Program-made: the position numbers and the translations under genes
From: Pseudidiomarina insulisalsae
Lineage (GTDB): Bacteria; Pseudomonadota; Gammaproteobacteria; Enterobacterales; Alteromonadaceae
DNA length: 64,000 nt
Direction: 5' to 3'
NCBI RefSeq assembly: GCF_003987065.1
Contig: NZ_PIPY01000008.1
Span: 112,375 to 176,374 of the forward strand
The notes under the pieces: generated by a model
What the model was told of the DNA's origin: nothing
The model's database searches: none
What the model saw: only the letters and a program-made list of their open reading frames with translations
Shown here: one piece after another, positions 54,988 to 63,864 of the stretch
How positions within the stretch are numbered: the first letter of the stretch is position 1
Layout: each line of letters opens with the position of its first letter

Positions 54988-55936
54988 GGTCTTCTTCGCT
55001 TTGTTCGGAATTGAGTCGCGTGGCAACCACAAAGACATCCTCAAGGTTTGCCGTGACCTTTTCTACTTCCCCCTCTACGTCGGCTTCTTCAAGTTGCTCA
55101 CGAACCAGTTTCGCAGGGTCCTCAATGTCTTTTGCGACAATAGCATGCAGACGTGTACCCAGTTGCGCGACGCTGTGGATGCCATCGGTGCCCTCCAGGC
55201 AATCGCGCGCCGCCCGCGGCGATGAAGTCATGATTTCGATCACCCCGGCGTTAATATCGCGCACCAGATCGCGCGGACGACCTTGCGCCACCAGGCGACC
55301 CCGGTCCAAAATGGCAAGGTTGTGACAGCGCTCGGCCTCATCCATGTAGTGTGACGAGACTAAAACCGTGGTGTCCTGCTCGGCGAGACTGAACAGAATG
55401 TCCCAGAAATCGCGACGACTTTGCGGGTCAACAGCGGAAGTTGGCTCATCAAGAATGAGCAGGCGTGGACGATGTAGGGTGGCGCCGGCCAGCGCCAGGC
55501 GTTGCTTCTGACCGCCACTTAAGGTGCCGGCGAACTGTGAGCGCTGCTCGGTAAGCCAGTATTCTTCAAGAGCGTCGTTGACGCGTTGTTTGATTTCACT
55601 TCGCGGAATATTGTACACCGTGCCTAAAAAGCGCAGGTTCTCGGTAACGGTCAGATCTTCATACAGCGAGAACTTCTGCGTCATATAGCCAATTGAGCGC
55701 TTGAGCTCCTCAGCCTGACCGGGCACTCGCAAACCAAGCACTTCAACCTCACCGGCGCTGGGTGTTAACAGGCCGCAGAGCATGCGAATTAGGGTTGATT
55801 TACCCGAGCCATTGGGCCCCAGAAAGCCATAAATTTTGGCCTCGGGTATTTCCAGGTCAACGTCGTCAACTGCGGTCAGGTCGCCGAACTGTTTGGTTAG
55901 CCCCGAGGCTTTAATCGCAATGTCTTCCTCACTCAT
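54977..55936 (-). CDS. ABC transporter ATP-binding protein
   Basis: 319 residues from ATG 55936 (MSEEDIAIK), overlapping the HlyD gene by 8 bases. Walker A LGPNGSGKSTLIR, signature GTLSGGQKQRLALAG and Walker B LLILDEPTSAVDP are intact. The C-terminal 80 residues form a regulatory tail. It powers the permease encoded next. Confidence 0.93.
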   Translation of the reverse strand: MSEEDIAIKASGLTKQFGDLTAVDDVDLEIPEAKIYGFLGPNGSGKSTLIRMLCGLLTPSAGEVEVLGLRVPGQAEELKRSIGYMTQKFSLYEDLTVTENLRFLGTVYNIPRSEIKQRVNDALEEYWLTEQRSQFAGTLSGGQKQRLALAGATLHRPRLLILDEPTSAVDPQSRRDFWDILFSLAEQDTTVLVSSHYMDEAERCHNLAILDRGRLVAQGRPRDLVRDINAGVIEIMTSSPRAARDCLEGTDGIHSVAQLGTRLHAIVAKDIEDPAKLVREQLEEADVEGEVEKVTANLEDVFVVATRLNSEQSEEDHAA

Positions 55937-56945
55937 TGCTTTGCTTTCCCGTCGCTTGCGGAATGGCCATGCGCACCGGAATGCCACTGGGCAGTTCGTC
56001 AGCGTTCTCCAGATCAATTTCCGTCAGGAAACTGAGCCGGTCGGCGTCATGCTCGGTCAGCGCGTAGTAGGGGGTAAACGCGGCATCGCTGGCCAGAAAA
56101 CGAATTGTGCCCTGGCGTTCACCACGCCCATCGACCACCACGGTCACCCGATCACCGGTCTGCAACTGACGGTGCAGCGGCGCCGGAATATAGACCCGCG
56201 CATAAGGCCGCTGATCGGTCGCGCGTAGCACTACCAGCGGTGCGCCGGGCTGCGGCGTCTCGCGAAGTTCAAAGGGCAGGGCCTCAACTTGCGCATCGCG
56301 CGGCGCATGGTGCGATAAACGTTCAATGGTAAGTTGCTGCTGGCGCACTGCCGCCTCGGCCTCACGCACCGCGGCGCGCGCCTGTTCGAGCTCCTCGACG
56401 GTCGTGCCGTTAAGCAATGCTGCCAGTGCGGCGCGACTCACCTCAACCTCACCGGCTGCCTGCTCGCGAGTGTTACGAAGCGCGTCAAGTTGGCTCTGAC
56501 TGGCCAGATTCTGCTCGTGCAGGCGGGCGACCCGCTGGAATTCTTCTTCAGCAGTTTCTAATGCGGCGTAGGCCGCATCGAGACGTGCCCGGGCCTCGTA
56601 AATACGCTCCTGACGCGGGCCGCGCACCAGTTCATCGAGGCGCCGCTGATTGCGCTCAAGCGCCGCTTCAAGCTGTGCCAGACGGCTTTGCGAGCGGCGC
56701 TGATCCTGCTCTATTAACAAATCACCTTCGCTGACCTGCTGCCCTTCGGTGACATGAATGGCGCTGATGGGCTCAGTCAGCTCCGCACTCAGCGCAATGC
56801 GATCGCGCTCCAGCGTACCGACCACGGGGTACTGCGGCGCGTCGTCACAGCCGGTAAGGGCCGCTAACAGGAGCAAAAGAAAGGCGAAGCGGATGCCGCG
56901 TGCCGCCATGAAGTGATTGTTTTGTTTCTGATTCTGTAGGTTCAT
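55929..56945 (-). CDS. HlyD-family periplasmic adaptor lipoprotein
   Basis: 338 residues. After a membrane stretch there is a lipobox-like LAALTGC, so it is probably anchored by lipid. The core has a biotinyl-lipoyl-like region split by a long coiled coil (about 75-190, rich in Ala, Glu, Arg and Gln), then a beta-barrel domain. It bridges the ABC exporter to an outer-membrane channel such as TolC. The start may also be the Met at 56909. The set HlyD-ATPase-permease resembles YbhGFSR but with one permease. Confidence 0.85.
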   Translation of the reverse strand: MNLQNQKQNNHFMAARGIRFAFLLLLLAALTGCDDAPQYPVVGTLERDRIALSAELTEPISAIHVTEGQQVSEGDLLIEQDQRRSQSRLAQLEAALERNQRRLDELVRGPRQERIYEARARLDAAYAALETAEEEFQRVARLHEQNLASQSQLDALRNTREQAAGEVEVSRAALAALLNGTTVEELEQARAAVREAEAAVRQQQLTIERLSHHAPRDAQVEALPFELRETPQPGAPLVVLRATDQRPYARVYIPAPLHRQLQTGDRVTVVVDGRGERQGTIRFLASDAAFTPYYALTEHDADRLSFLTEIDLENADELPSGIPVRMAIPQATGKQSNE

Positions 56946-57052
56946 ACCCTTAACGAATAAACGAAATAGGTGCCGATAGCAAGGCGCGGGCTAAATCCAA
57001 ACAGGTCATTGCCTGCATCTAAGGGGTAAGTTACTAAAAAAGGGCAGGCACA

Positions 57053-58498
57053 ATGCGTCATATTTGCTTCATTCTCATTTTTATTCTGACACTGCTCCCG
57101 TTCAGCGCGAAAGCGACAGACATGCAGACTTTTCACGCGGAGATGGCTGCGTGGGATCAAACCTTTTTCGAGCGTTCATTTAATCAGTGCGATCTTGAAT
57201 TTCTGCAGCGGCATCTCAGTGATAACCTGGTGTTTTATCACGATCAGGGCGGCGTACAGAACGCCGCGACTTTCCTGAAAAATACCCGGCGGGCCGTTTG
57301 TGCGCCGACCGGTCCCAAACCCACCCGGCAGTTAATACCGGGCAGCCTGCAAAGCTATCCGCTGTATGAAAATGGTCAGCTATATGGCGCAATTCAGCAC
57401 GGTGAGCATGCCTTTTACCTTGCCGCAGCCAATGAAAAACCGCGCCTGACAAGTACCGCGAAATTTACCCATACCTGGCAGTTAAGTGATGCTAACTGGC
57501 GGCTGGTAAAGGTGCTTAGCTATGATCACCGAGCTCCTGAGGTGAACGAGCGGGAACTACTGAAAGCCTTGGCGCGCGCGAAGATGACCGCACTTGGCCT
57601 TGGGGTCATTAAGAACGGCCAGCTTGCCTCTACCGAGGTGCTTGGCACGCTCGACGGCACTGTGCCAGCTCCAGAGAACACTTTGTTTAAAGTGGCCTCG
57701 CTGACCAAACCCATTGTCACTATGGTGACTTTAAAACTGGTGCATGCTGGCAGATTATCCTTAGACGAGCCGCTTGCTGACTATTGGCGCGATCCGGACA
57801 TTGCCGATGACCCGCGTACCGACTTACTGACCCCGCGCATTGTGCTTGCGCATCAGACCGGCTTTTATAACTGGCGGCGCTTGGCTGACAACGGCAAACT
57901 GACGTTTAACTATACGCCGGGCGAGGGCTTTGGTTATTCAGGTGAAGGGTTTGAGTATTTACGAAAAGCGTTGGAAGCGAAGTTCAGACAGCCCATAGAA
58001 ACGCTGGCGCAGCAGTACGTGTTTGCCCCGGCAGGCATGACCGACACGCATTTCTGGTGGGACGAGACTGTGGATGAAAAGCGCTATGCCCGTCACTTTG
58101 CCGACAACGGTCAGCAACACCCGACGCCGAAGTATTATCAGGCGAACGCGGCGGCGAACCTTATTACCACGGTGCGTGATTATACCTTGTTTATGCAGTA
58201 TATTTTTCAGCAACAACAGCTTATGCCGGAACTGTATGCCAAGATGGTCACCCGTGATCGCGAATTGGGTGAGCAGCATTATTTTGGTCTGGGCTGGGAA
58301 ATTCTGGCCGATCTGCAAGCCGGTGAAGACGCAGTCTTGCACACCGGTAAAGATCCGGGTGTGAATGCCTTTGCGATATTCTTTCCGGCGTCAAAAAACG
58401 CCTATGTCATTTTAATGAACGGCGACAACTCTTTGCCGGTCATGGAACAGCTGTTACCCCAGTTATATTTGGGGGCAGCGTTATGGAACAGAAGGTAG
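57053..58498 (+). CDS. Fusion of an NTF2-like domain and a serine beta-lactamase-type domain
   Basis: 481 residues: signal peptide (about 1-22), an NTF2/DUF4440-like domain (about 25-158, with FYHDQGG and FTHTWQLSDANWRLVKVLSYDHR), then a class C beta-lactamase/esterase domain (about 165-481). The SxxK motif is SLTK at 216-219. The next motif reads Tyr295-Ser-Gly rather than Tyr-x-Asn, and a HTGKDPG near 420 replaces KTG. These changes suggest an esterase or peptidase rather than a true beta-lactamase. Alone in its transcription unit or leading the following small genes. Confidence 0.82.
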   Translation: MRHICFILIFILTLLPFSAKATDMQTFHAEMAAWDQTFFERSFNQCDLEFLQRHLSDNLVFYHDQGGVQNAATFLKNTRRAVCAPTGPKPTRQLIPGSLQSYPLYENGQLYGAIQHGEHAFYLAAANEKPRLTSTAKFTHTWQLSDANWRLVKVLSYDHRAPEVNERELLKALARAKMTALGLGVIKNGQLASTEVLGTLDGTVPAPENTLFKVASLTKPIVTMVTLKLVHAGRLSLDEPLADYWRDPDIADDPRTDLLTPRIVLAHQTGFYNWRRLADNGKLTFNYTPGEGFGYSGEGFEYLRKALEAKFRQPIETLAQQYVFAPAGMTDTHFWWDETVDEKRYARHFADNGQQHPTPKYYQANAAANLITTVRDYTLFMQYIFQQQQLMPELYAKMVTRDRELGEQHYFGLGWEILADLQAGEDAVLHTGKDPGVNAFAIFFPASKNAYVILMNGDNSLPVMEQLLPQLYLGAALWNRR

Positions 58499-58501
58499 CT
58501 T

Positions 58502-58861
58502 ATGAATAACGAGGGAATTATGGTGCCGCTGATTTTTTTCTCGGCACTGGTGTTACTGGTCATGCTTTTGCTGGCTTATCAGTTGATTAAGAAGCGCACT
58601 TTTATCCGCTTGCTGGAGAAGAACAGTGACATGAGCCCGGCCTCGATTGAGGCCGTTGGGCGCTACCTGTTTGCGCCGAAAAATGATCAGCGCAAGGGCG
58701 TGTTTATGTTGGTCGTGGCTTTTGCTATCTGGGGCTTCTCGTGGACTGCTGAATTTCGCGGTGGCAACCTGGATCTCAACGACGCGTTAAACGGTATTGC
58801 CTTATTTCCGTTTTTTGCCGGTGTTGCGTATTTGATCCTGCATTATCTTGACCGTGACTGA
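58502..58861 (+). CDS. Small membrane protein upstream of ECF sigma factor
   Basis: 119 residues with an N-terminal helix (about 8-28), a charged cytoplasmic loop, and two later helices (about 65-80 and 98-115). It resembles the DUF6249-type small membrane proteins in general layout, but I do not recognise it firmly. It lies 3 bases after the beta-lactamase-like gene and 7 before the sigma factor, so it may act as a sensor or anti-sigma partner. Confidence 0.6.
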   Translation: MNNEGIMVPLIFFSALVLLVMLLLAYQLIKKRTFIRLLEKNSDMSPASIEAVGRYLFAPKNDQRKGVFMLVVAFAIWGFSWTAEFRGGNLDLNDALNGIALFPFFAGVAYLILHYLDRD

Positions 58862-58868
58862 CCGGTAA

Positions 58869-59393
58869 ATGCGCCAGTTCACCGATGCACAGTTAACTGC
58901 CATTGCGCAGGCAAGTGCTGATCGTTCAGCATTTGACGAGCTGTTTCGTCGGTATCAGCAGAAACTAAAAGGCTTTTTGCTAAGCAAAATGTCCGCTGCG
59001 GCGGCCGATGATGTGATGCAGGAAACCTACATAAAAGCTTTTATGAACATCAAAAAGTTTCGCGCTGAATCAGCGTTCTCCACCTGGCTGTTCGCCATTG
59101 CCATGAACGAATACAAGCAGTTTGTGCGTAAAGTGGGCGTTTTCGACAAATTAAAAGATGCGCTTTTTCGCCAGCCGCGCCTGGAACACAGTCAGCATGA
59201 GGTCGATGCCTTGATCGACTTTAGCAAGCGCGCAGCGGATTTAAGCGAAGCACAGTACAGCGTGTATGTGTTAAGCCGCGTGTACGGCTATTCACACGGT
59301 GAAATCGCTGGGCGTCAGGACATGCCCCTGGGAACGGTGAAAACTTATCTGCTACAAGCAGAGAAACGACTCAAGGTGAGCGCCAATGAGTAA
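58869..59393 (+). CDS. ECF-type RNA polymerase sigma factor
   Basis: 174 residues with region 2 (about 20-90, FDELFRRYQQKLKGFLLSKM and DDVMQETYIKAF) and region 4 (about 115-170, SEAQYSVYVLSRVYGYSHGEIAGRQDMPLGTVKTYLLQAEKRL). No classical zinc-anti-sigma follows. The next gene overlaps by 8 bases and encodes a 62-residue membrane protein. The pathway it controls is unknown. Confidence 0.88.
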   Translation: MRQFTDAQLTAIAQASADRSAFDELFRRYQQKLKGFLLSKMSAAAADDVMQETYIKAFMNIKKFRAESAFSTWLFAIAMNEYKQFVRKVGVFDKLKDALFRQPRLEHSQHEVDALIDFSKRAADLSEAQYSVYVLSRVYGYSHGEIAGRQDMPLGTVKTYLLQAEKRLKVSANE

Positions 59394-59574
59394 TCTTTCA
59401 GGCTTAAAACGTAAATTGCGTTTCTTTTTCTGGCGTCAGCGTCGACGCGCCATTATATGCTTTGCATTAGTCATTGCCGCTCTATTAGGTGCAATGGTGT
59501 TCGCTCCGCTGTGGGGCTGGGCAGCAGCGCTGGGGTTAGCTATAGTACTTGTGATGATGGTCAGTATTGACTGA
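59386..59574 (+). CDS. 62-residue membrane protein coupled to ECF sigma factor
   Basis: A very basic N-terminus (MSNLSGLKRKLRFFFWRQRRRA) followed by two hydrophobic stretches (about 22-40 and 45-60). It overlaps the sigma gene by 8 bases. Its charged head could contact the sigma factor at the membrane, but this is only inference from position. Confidence 0.55.
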   Translation: MSNLSGLKRKLRFFFWRQRRRAIICFALVIAALLGAMVFAPLWGWAAALGLAIVLVMMVSID

Positions 59575-59608
59575 CACACCGGTGAAGGCACAACGCAGGA
59601 GAGCCCCC

Positions 59609-60049
59609 ATGGATAAATTTATGCAGGCCGCCATTGATGAAGCGAAAAAAGGACTGGAAGAGGGCGGGGTGCCGATCGGCTCGGTGATTGTGCACAACGG
59701 TGAAATTATCGGTCGCGGACACAACCGCCGCGTGCAAAGCGGCAGCCCCATTCTGCATGGCGAAATGGATGCCTTTGCCGACGCCGGACGCCAGCCCGCG
59801 TCGGTTTACAAAGAGTGCGTGATTTACACCACCTTATCGCCTTGCACCATGTGCTCGGGCGCCATTGAACTGTACGGCATTCCCCATGTCGTGGTAGGAG
59901 AAAACCAAACTTTTATGGGCGCCGAAGGCCGCCTGCGCCAACTCGGCGTTAAAGTCGATGTTCTGCAAGACGCCACCTGTATTGACCTCATGAATACCTT
60001 TATTCGCAATCATCCCGAGCTTTGGGATGAGGATATCGGCAAGAGCTGA
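59609..60049 (+). CDS. Cytosine deaminase, yeast Fcy1 type
   Basis: 146 residues from ATG 59609, with AGGAG seven bases upstream. The zinc site is His50-Gly-Glu52 and Cys79...Cys82 (LSPCTMC), the deaminase superfamily pattern. Between and after these, GGVPIGS, GRGHNRR, YTTLSPCTMCSGAIELYGIP and the C-terminal WDEDIG closely follow yeast cytosine deaminase (158 residues), not the bacterial CodA amidohydrolase. Likely converts cytosine to uracil. tRNA adenosine deaminase TadA is less likely because the C-terminal FIRNHPELWDEDIG is the Fcy1 tail. Confidence 0.8.
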   Translation: MDKFMQAAIDEAKKGLEEGGVPIGSVIVHNGEIIGRGHNRRVQSGSPILHGEMDAFADAGRQPASVYKECVIYTTLSPCTMCSGAIELYGIPHVVVGENQTFMGAEGRLRQLGVKVDVLQDATCIDLMNTFIRNHPELWDEDIGKS

Positions 60050-60114
60050 TCAGCTTTTCCGATTAACTTCGATTGCTCATAGCCCCAGAATACAAACCAC
60101 CTTTCCCGAATTGT

Positions 60115-60136
60115 AACCAACTAGTTGGTTTTTTAT
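60115..60136 (+). terminator. Perfect 16-base palindrome with T-run
   Basis: AACCAACTAGTTGGTT (60115-60130) is perfectly symmetrical and is followed by six Ts. As RNA it forms a short stem of about six pairs with a CTAG loop, so it would be a modest terminator for the deaminase gene. It could also be a protein-binding site. Confidence 0.45.
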
Positions 60137-60186
60137 TGTAAATAAAATATTATCAATTTTTACGAGAACTGCTTAGGTAAGGGATT

Positions 60187-60510
60187 ATGAAGAAGATCTT
60201 AATTTTGGGAGTTTTGGCGCTTTCGTTCTTTTCTGCTTCGGCGCACAGCTGTTCCTTTCGTATTAAAGGCGGCGACCTTATTCGCTGTGGCATGACAAAA
60301 ATTGAAGTGATGGACAAAATCGGCCAGCCAAATCTGCGGGATAAAATTCTTTACACAAGCATTAAAATAAACAACACTTTACTTCATAAGACAACAATAA
60401 TAACCACAAGATTCCTGCAAAAAGTACAAATGTCTGCCCAGCGGGGCACCCGCCGAGTCATGCCGATCATTCTCCTAGCCGAGGCGCTTTCGGGATGTTG
60501 GACGGTTTGA
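60187..60510 (+). CDS. Small exported protein, possibly truncated DUF2845 member
   Basis: 107 residues with a signal peptide (about 1-19) and a first part SCSFRIKGGDLIRCGMTKIEVMDKIGQPN that looks like DUF2845 or SmpA/OmlA-type proteins. From about residue 55 the sequence becomes AT-rich and unlike that family, ending in a GC-richer tail. This suggests a frameshift, deletion or a fusion at a junction. Whether it is expressed is unknown. Confidence 0.5.
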   Translation: MKKILILGVLALSFFSASAHSCSFRIKGGDLIRCGMTKIEVMDKIGQPNLRDKILYTSIKINNTLLHKTTIITTRFLQKVQMSAQRGTRRVMPIILLAEALSGCWTV

Positions 60511-60555
60511 GATAAAATAGGTTTTATAAATAGGATTGGTAATAAGGACGTTGAT

Positions 60556-61104
60556 ATGAATATTGAAACTCTTTTTAATCTACTCTTCGAAGCTATCTTT
60601 TGGGTTGGAGCGCTCTCTTATATCTGGATGGTTTGGGATACTACAAAGAACAAAATATCTTACAACTGGTTAATCGGCGCATTTCTTTTATGGATAGTGG
60701 TAGTTCCTTACTACCTGGTTAAACGGAAGTCTCTCATTGAGAAAAGTCAGGAAGCGCCCGAAGAACACTCGAAGAGTCATCAAGTAGGCGCTTGGCTCTC
60801 GGTTATCGCTTGGGTTTTCTATCTCTCGTGGGCATCCAGTGATTCGACGAACTTTATGACCTGTAAGGAGGCAGTGGGAATTGCAAATGAACTTGCTATT
60901 GCTAACCTAGCTGATTTTCATGGAGTGCTTGAATCCAAAGTATCGTCCAAAATCGTTAATGTTTCGGAAGTTTACACTAGCGAAGCTGAACGCACCTGCA
61001 AAGGTGAGCTTCATTATCAAATTGATGGCTACGGTCGTGATGCTGAAATGCTGCGCTTTCGAACATATATTGATAATGGTGAACAATGGGTGCAGTTGCT
61101 CTAA
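60556..61104 (+). CDS. Membrane protein of unknown function
   Basis: 182 residues with three hydrophobic helices (about 10-30, 38-55 and 78-95) and a C-terminal extracytoplasmic domain (about 98-182) with two cysteines that could pair. I do not recognise the family. Codon use is AT-richer than the first 60 kb. Stands alone, followed by about 245 bases with no gene seen. Confidence 0.6.
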   Translation: MNIETLFNLLFEAIFWVGALSYIWMVWDTTKNKISYNWLIGAFLLWIVVVPYYLVKRKSLIEKSQEAPEEHSKSHQVGAWLSVIAWVFYLSWASSDSTNFMTCKEAVGIANELAIANLADFHGVLESKVSSKIVNVSEVYTSEAERTCKGELHYQIDGYGRDAEMLRFRTYIDNGEQWVQLL

Positions 61105-61439
61105 TTATTTTGTACGTAGGAATACCATCTAAGCTCATGAATTACATGGTGAATAGTTAAAGTTGATATTAACCTCCGCTCAGCATGAAACTAATCATAC
61201 TCAAGTTGCTTTACTTTATTCAAAGGGGTTCTATGGCAGGATTTTTTTGGTGACCATCATAGAAACTGGCAACTATCAATTGAACGACTCTCGAAGTCCA
61301 CACGAAAATGTTGATATTAGGTAATGAATATTCCAGTAGAGTGACTGTTTATGAATGAAGTGAAAAAAGCGTTTTTAGAGGATCTGGTAAATACGCCGCC
61401 TTGTAATCCCCCCATTTTAAGCAGCAGTTATTCGTAGAA

Positions 61440-62240
61440 TTAATGAACCGCTTGCGTTAATTGTTTGGGCGGAATGCCTCCGATGGCCGTGTTAGGCCGC
61501 TCGTTGTTATAAAGCCAAAGCCATTGAGTGGCAAGTTCTTGTGCATGTTCGACGCTATCAAATAGATGTAAATCGAGCCATTCATGACGAACTGTTCGGT
61601 TAAATCGTTCGACATAGGCATTCTGTGTTGGCTTACCTGGTTGAATGTAAAGCATGGTGATTTGATGCTTCTCAGCCCAGTTTATCAGCTCACCCGAAAG
61701 GTACTCAGGACCATTGTCGCAGCGAATAGCAGCCGGTTTGCCTCGCCATTCAATGACTTGCTCTAAAGCTCGAATAACTCGAGCACTTGGCAACGACAGA
61801 TCAACTTCAATGGTTAATCCTTCGCGGTTGTAATCGTCAATGACGTTAAAGGTTCGTAGTGAACGCCCATCAGCCAAGCTGTCGGACATAAAATCCATCG
61901 ACCAGACTTGATTCATTGCTGTTGGCACGCTTAAAGCGTCTGGTTTGTCGCGTCGTAGGCGACGCTTGGGTTTGATTCGTAAGTTCAGCTCTAACTCGCG
62001 GTAAATGCGATACACGCGTTTGTGGTTCCATGGAAACCCTTTTACGTTACGCAAATGCAAGAAGCATAAACCAAAACCCCAGCGCTTCTGTGCGGTGGTT
62101 AAGCGTAGCAACCAATCAGCAATCACAGCGTTTTCATCGCTGAGTTTGCTTTGATAGTGGTAACAGCTCGTACTAATACCCATGCAAACACAGGCAAAAC
62201 GAACGCTAATACCATGACGTTGAATGGCAGCTTGCGCCAT
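61440..62240 (-). CDS. IS3-family transposase OrfB
   Basis: 266 residues from the in-frame ATG at 62240. The DDE catalytic set is seen: [19 protein letters not shown] and NAYVERFNR, the rve integrase core. In full length it is made as an OrfAB fusion by -1 frameshifting at GGGAAAG (62267-62273 on this strand), which is a perfect X-XXY-YYZ heptamer in the last codons of orfA. Confidence 0.92.
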   Translation of the reverse strand: MAQAAIQRHGISVRFACVCMGISTSCYHYQSKLSDENAVIADWLLRLTTAQKRWGFGLCFLHLRNVKGFPWNHKRVYRIYRELELNLRIKPKRRLRRDKPDALSVPTAMNQVWSMDFMSDSLADGRSLRTFNVIDDYNREGLTIEVDLSLPSARVIRALEQVIEWRGKPAAIRCDNGPEYLSGELINWAEKHQITMLYIQPGKPTQNAYVERFNRTVRHEWLDLHLFDSVEHAQELATQWLWLYNNERPNTAIGGIPPKQLTQAVH

Positions 62241-62260
62241 CTCTTTGCGCTGAGATGGCT

Positions 62261-62527
62261 TTACAGCTTTCCCTCAAGAGCTTCCTTGCGGATCTCAGCC
62301 TTGAGTCGCTCTTCGGCATACATTTTCTTGAGGCGTTTATTTTCGTCCTCAAGCTCTTTGAGACGCTTCATCATCGATGCGTCCATGCCGCCAAACTTGG
62401 CGCGCCATTTATAAAATTGAGCTGAGCTCATGCCGTGTTCACGGCAAAGCTCTGGAACGGGAACACCGTTCTCGTTTTGTTTCAGAATCGCTAAGATCTG
62501 ACTGTCTGTGTATCGTGATTTGCGCAT
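62261..62527 (-). CDS. IS3-family OrfA (helix-turn-helix)
   Basis: 88 residues: [17 protein letters not shown] and [21 protein letters not shown] are the HTH_Tnp_1 domain that binds IS ends; a leucine-zipper-like coil (about 50-85) follows. Ends with the slippery heptamer that allows OrfAB fusion. Confidence 0.92.
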   Translation of the reverse strand: MRKSRYTDSQILAILKQNENGVPVPELCREHGMSSAQFYKWRAKFGGMDASMMKRLKELEDENKRLKKMYAEERLKAEIRKEALEGKL

Positions 62528-63147
62528 AGAAAACTCCTTCGTTTTAGTTTAACGGAATTTTCTACTTATAACTGCTCCGATTTTTCGGGGGGGATTACAG
62601 CCTGATTTGGTGGCGTCCGTGTGGATATTAAATCGCACGCCATACCCTTTTGATGGCGATACACGACTATATGAGAATTGGCGTCGAGAGCTAGCGCAAA
62701 GAATTGAAGTAGACTCTTCGGAGATCGTTATTATTGGAAGTAGCGCATTCGGCGTTAGTTTAAACCCAAACAAAAATTTTCGCGCGTTTAACGGCCGATC
62801 AGATATCGATGTTGCGGTTATTTCGGACTATTTCTTCACTTTATCCTGGCGTTATTTGAGAAACTTAGGCGCCGGCATACACGGCTTGCCTCAGCCTGCC
62901 AAGCAGTCTGTTCGCGATCATGTTCAGAAGTATATCTATTGGGGAACAATTGCAACAGATAAACTGCTTCCGTACCTGCCATTTGGAAAGAGGTGGTTAG
63001 AGGTTTTGGATGAGATGTCAAATATCGCTCCGACGGTGGGACGAGATATAAAAATCAGAGTTTATAAAGATTTCGATAGCCTTAGGTCTTACCAAGTTAA
63101 TAATCTGAAGCACCTAAGGGCTCAAGAGTTAGAAAAGGGGTTGTGAT

Positions 63148-63864
63148 ATGTCCAGATTTCTAAATACGACAAATAGAACTATCGTTTGGTTTAAAAAAAC
63201 AAATGATGCTGGTGACCTTCAAATGAAGCCACCATTCCAAAGGAATCCGGTTTGGACTTGGCCACAAAAGAGCTACCTTATCGATAGTATATTGAATGGA
63301 TATCCTGTTCCGGAAATTTATATGCAGGAATTCGTCGATGAAGATGGAAATGAGCAGCATATCATTATCGACGGTCAACAGAGAATTAGAACTTGCTTGG
63401 ATTTTATCGAGGGCAAGTTCTTTATAAAAGAAGATGAGTCCCCCACATGGGGCGGAATGTCCTTTGATGACCTATCAGGAGACGATAAAAAAAAGATTTT
63501 TGGTTATATATTTATAGCTAGAATATTACCCGAAATGTCTGATGATGCTATTCGAGGTATTTTTCAAAGATTGAACAAGAACGTTGTTGCCCTAAATAAG
63601 CAAGAGCTTAGACAAGCTACTTATTGGGGGCCGTTTATAACTACAATGCAGGAGATATCTAACTACAACTATTGGAGTACTACAGGGATATTTACTCCAC
63701 TTAATGTCCGTCGAATGATGGATGTAGAGTTTATTTCTGAGCTGGCTATCGCTGTCATTCACGGGCATCAAAATAAGAAAGAAAATATTGATCGATACTA
63801 TCAAGAATATGAAGATGATTTTGAACAAAGAGATGATTTAATTTCTGTAATAGCCCCCATTTAA
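63148..63864 (+). pseudogene. DUF262 protein truncated by an IS at the 3' end
   Basis: 238 residues remain. The DUF262 N-terminal domain is intact: PPFQRNPVWTWPQKSYLIDSILNG (about 29-51) and IIIDGQQRIRTC with DGQQR at 75-79. DUF262 proteins have a ParB-like nuclease or NTP-hydrolysing fold and occur in GmrSD-type and other defence systems, usually at 350-700 residues. The reading frame ends in SVIAPI, where the last codons come from the left end of the next IS. The C-terminal domain is beyond the window or lost. Confidence 0.85.

Larger units (their letters stand above)
61402..62599 (-). mobile_element. Complete IS3-family insertion sequence, IS407-like
   Basis: 1198 bases. Left end TGTAATCCCCCC and right end GGGGGGGATTACA are inverted repeats that extend to GCAGTTAT and GTAGAA matches further in. 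The flanks are a 4-base direct repeat GCCT (61398-61401 and 62600-62603), typical of the IS407 subgroup. orfA and orfB are both open and on the minus strand. It looks intact and recent. It lies inside the nucleotidyltransferase gene. Confidence 0.93.
61351..63146 (+). pseudogene. Nucleotidyltransferase-like gene split by an IS3-family element
   Basis: Joining 61351-61401 to 62604-63146, leaving out the IS and one copy of the GCCT target duplication, restores one open frame of 197 residues. It starts MNEVKKAFLEDLVNTPPDLV and ends in EKGL. Residues 62-86 carry GSS...SDIDVAV, the minimal nucleotidyltransferase signature G-S-x(n)-D-x-D, with a helical C-terminus. The family is not one I can name. 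Such NTase genes next to DUF262 occur in defence-type loci. The intact product can no longer be made. The last base before DUF262 is one apart, so they were one operon. Confidence 0.78.
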
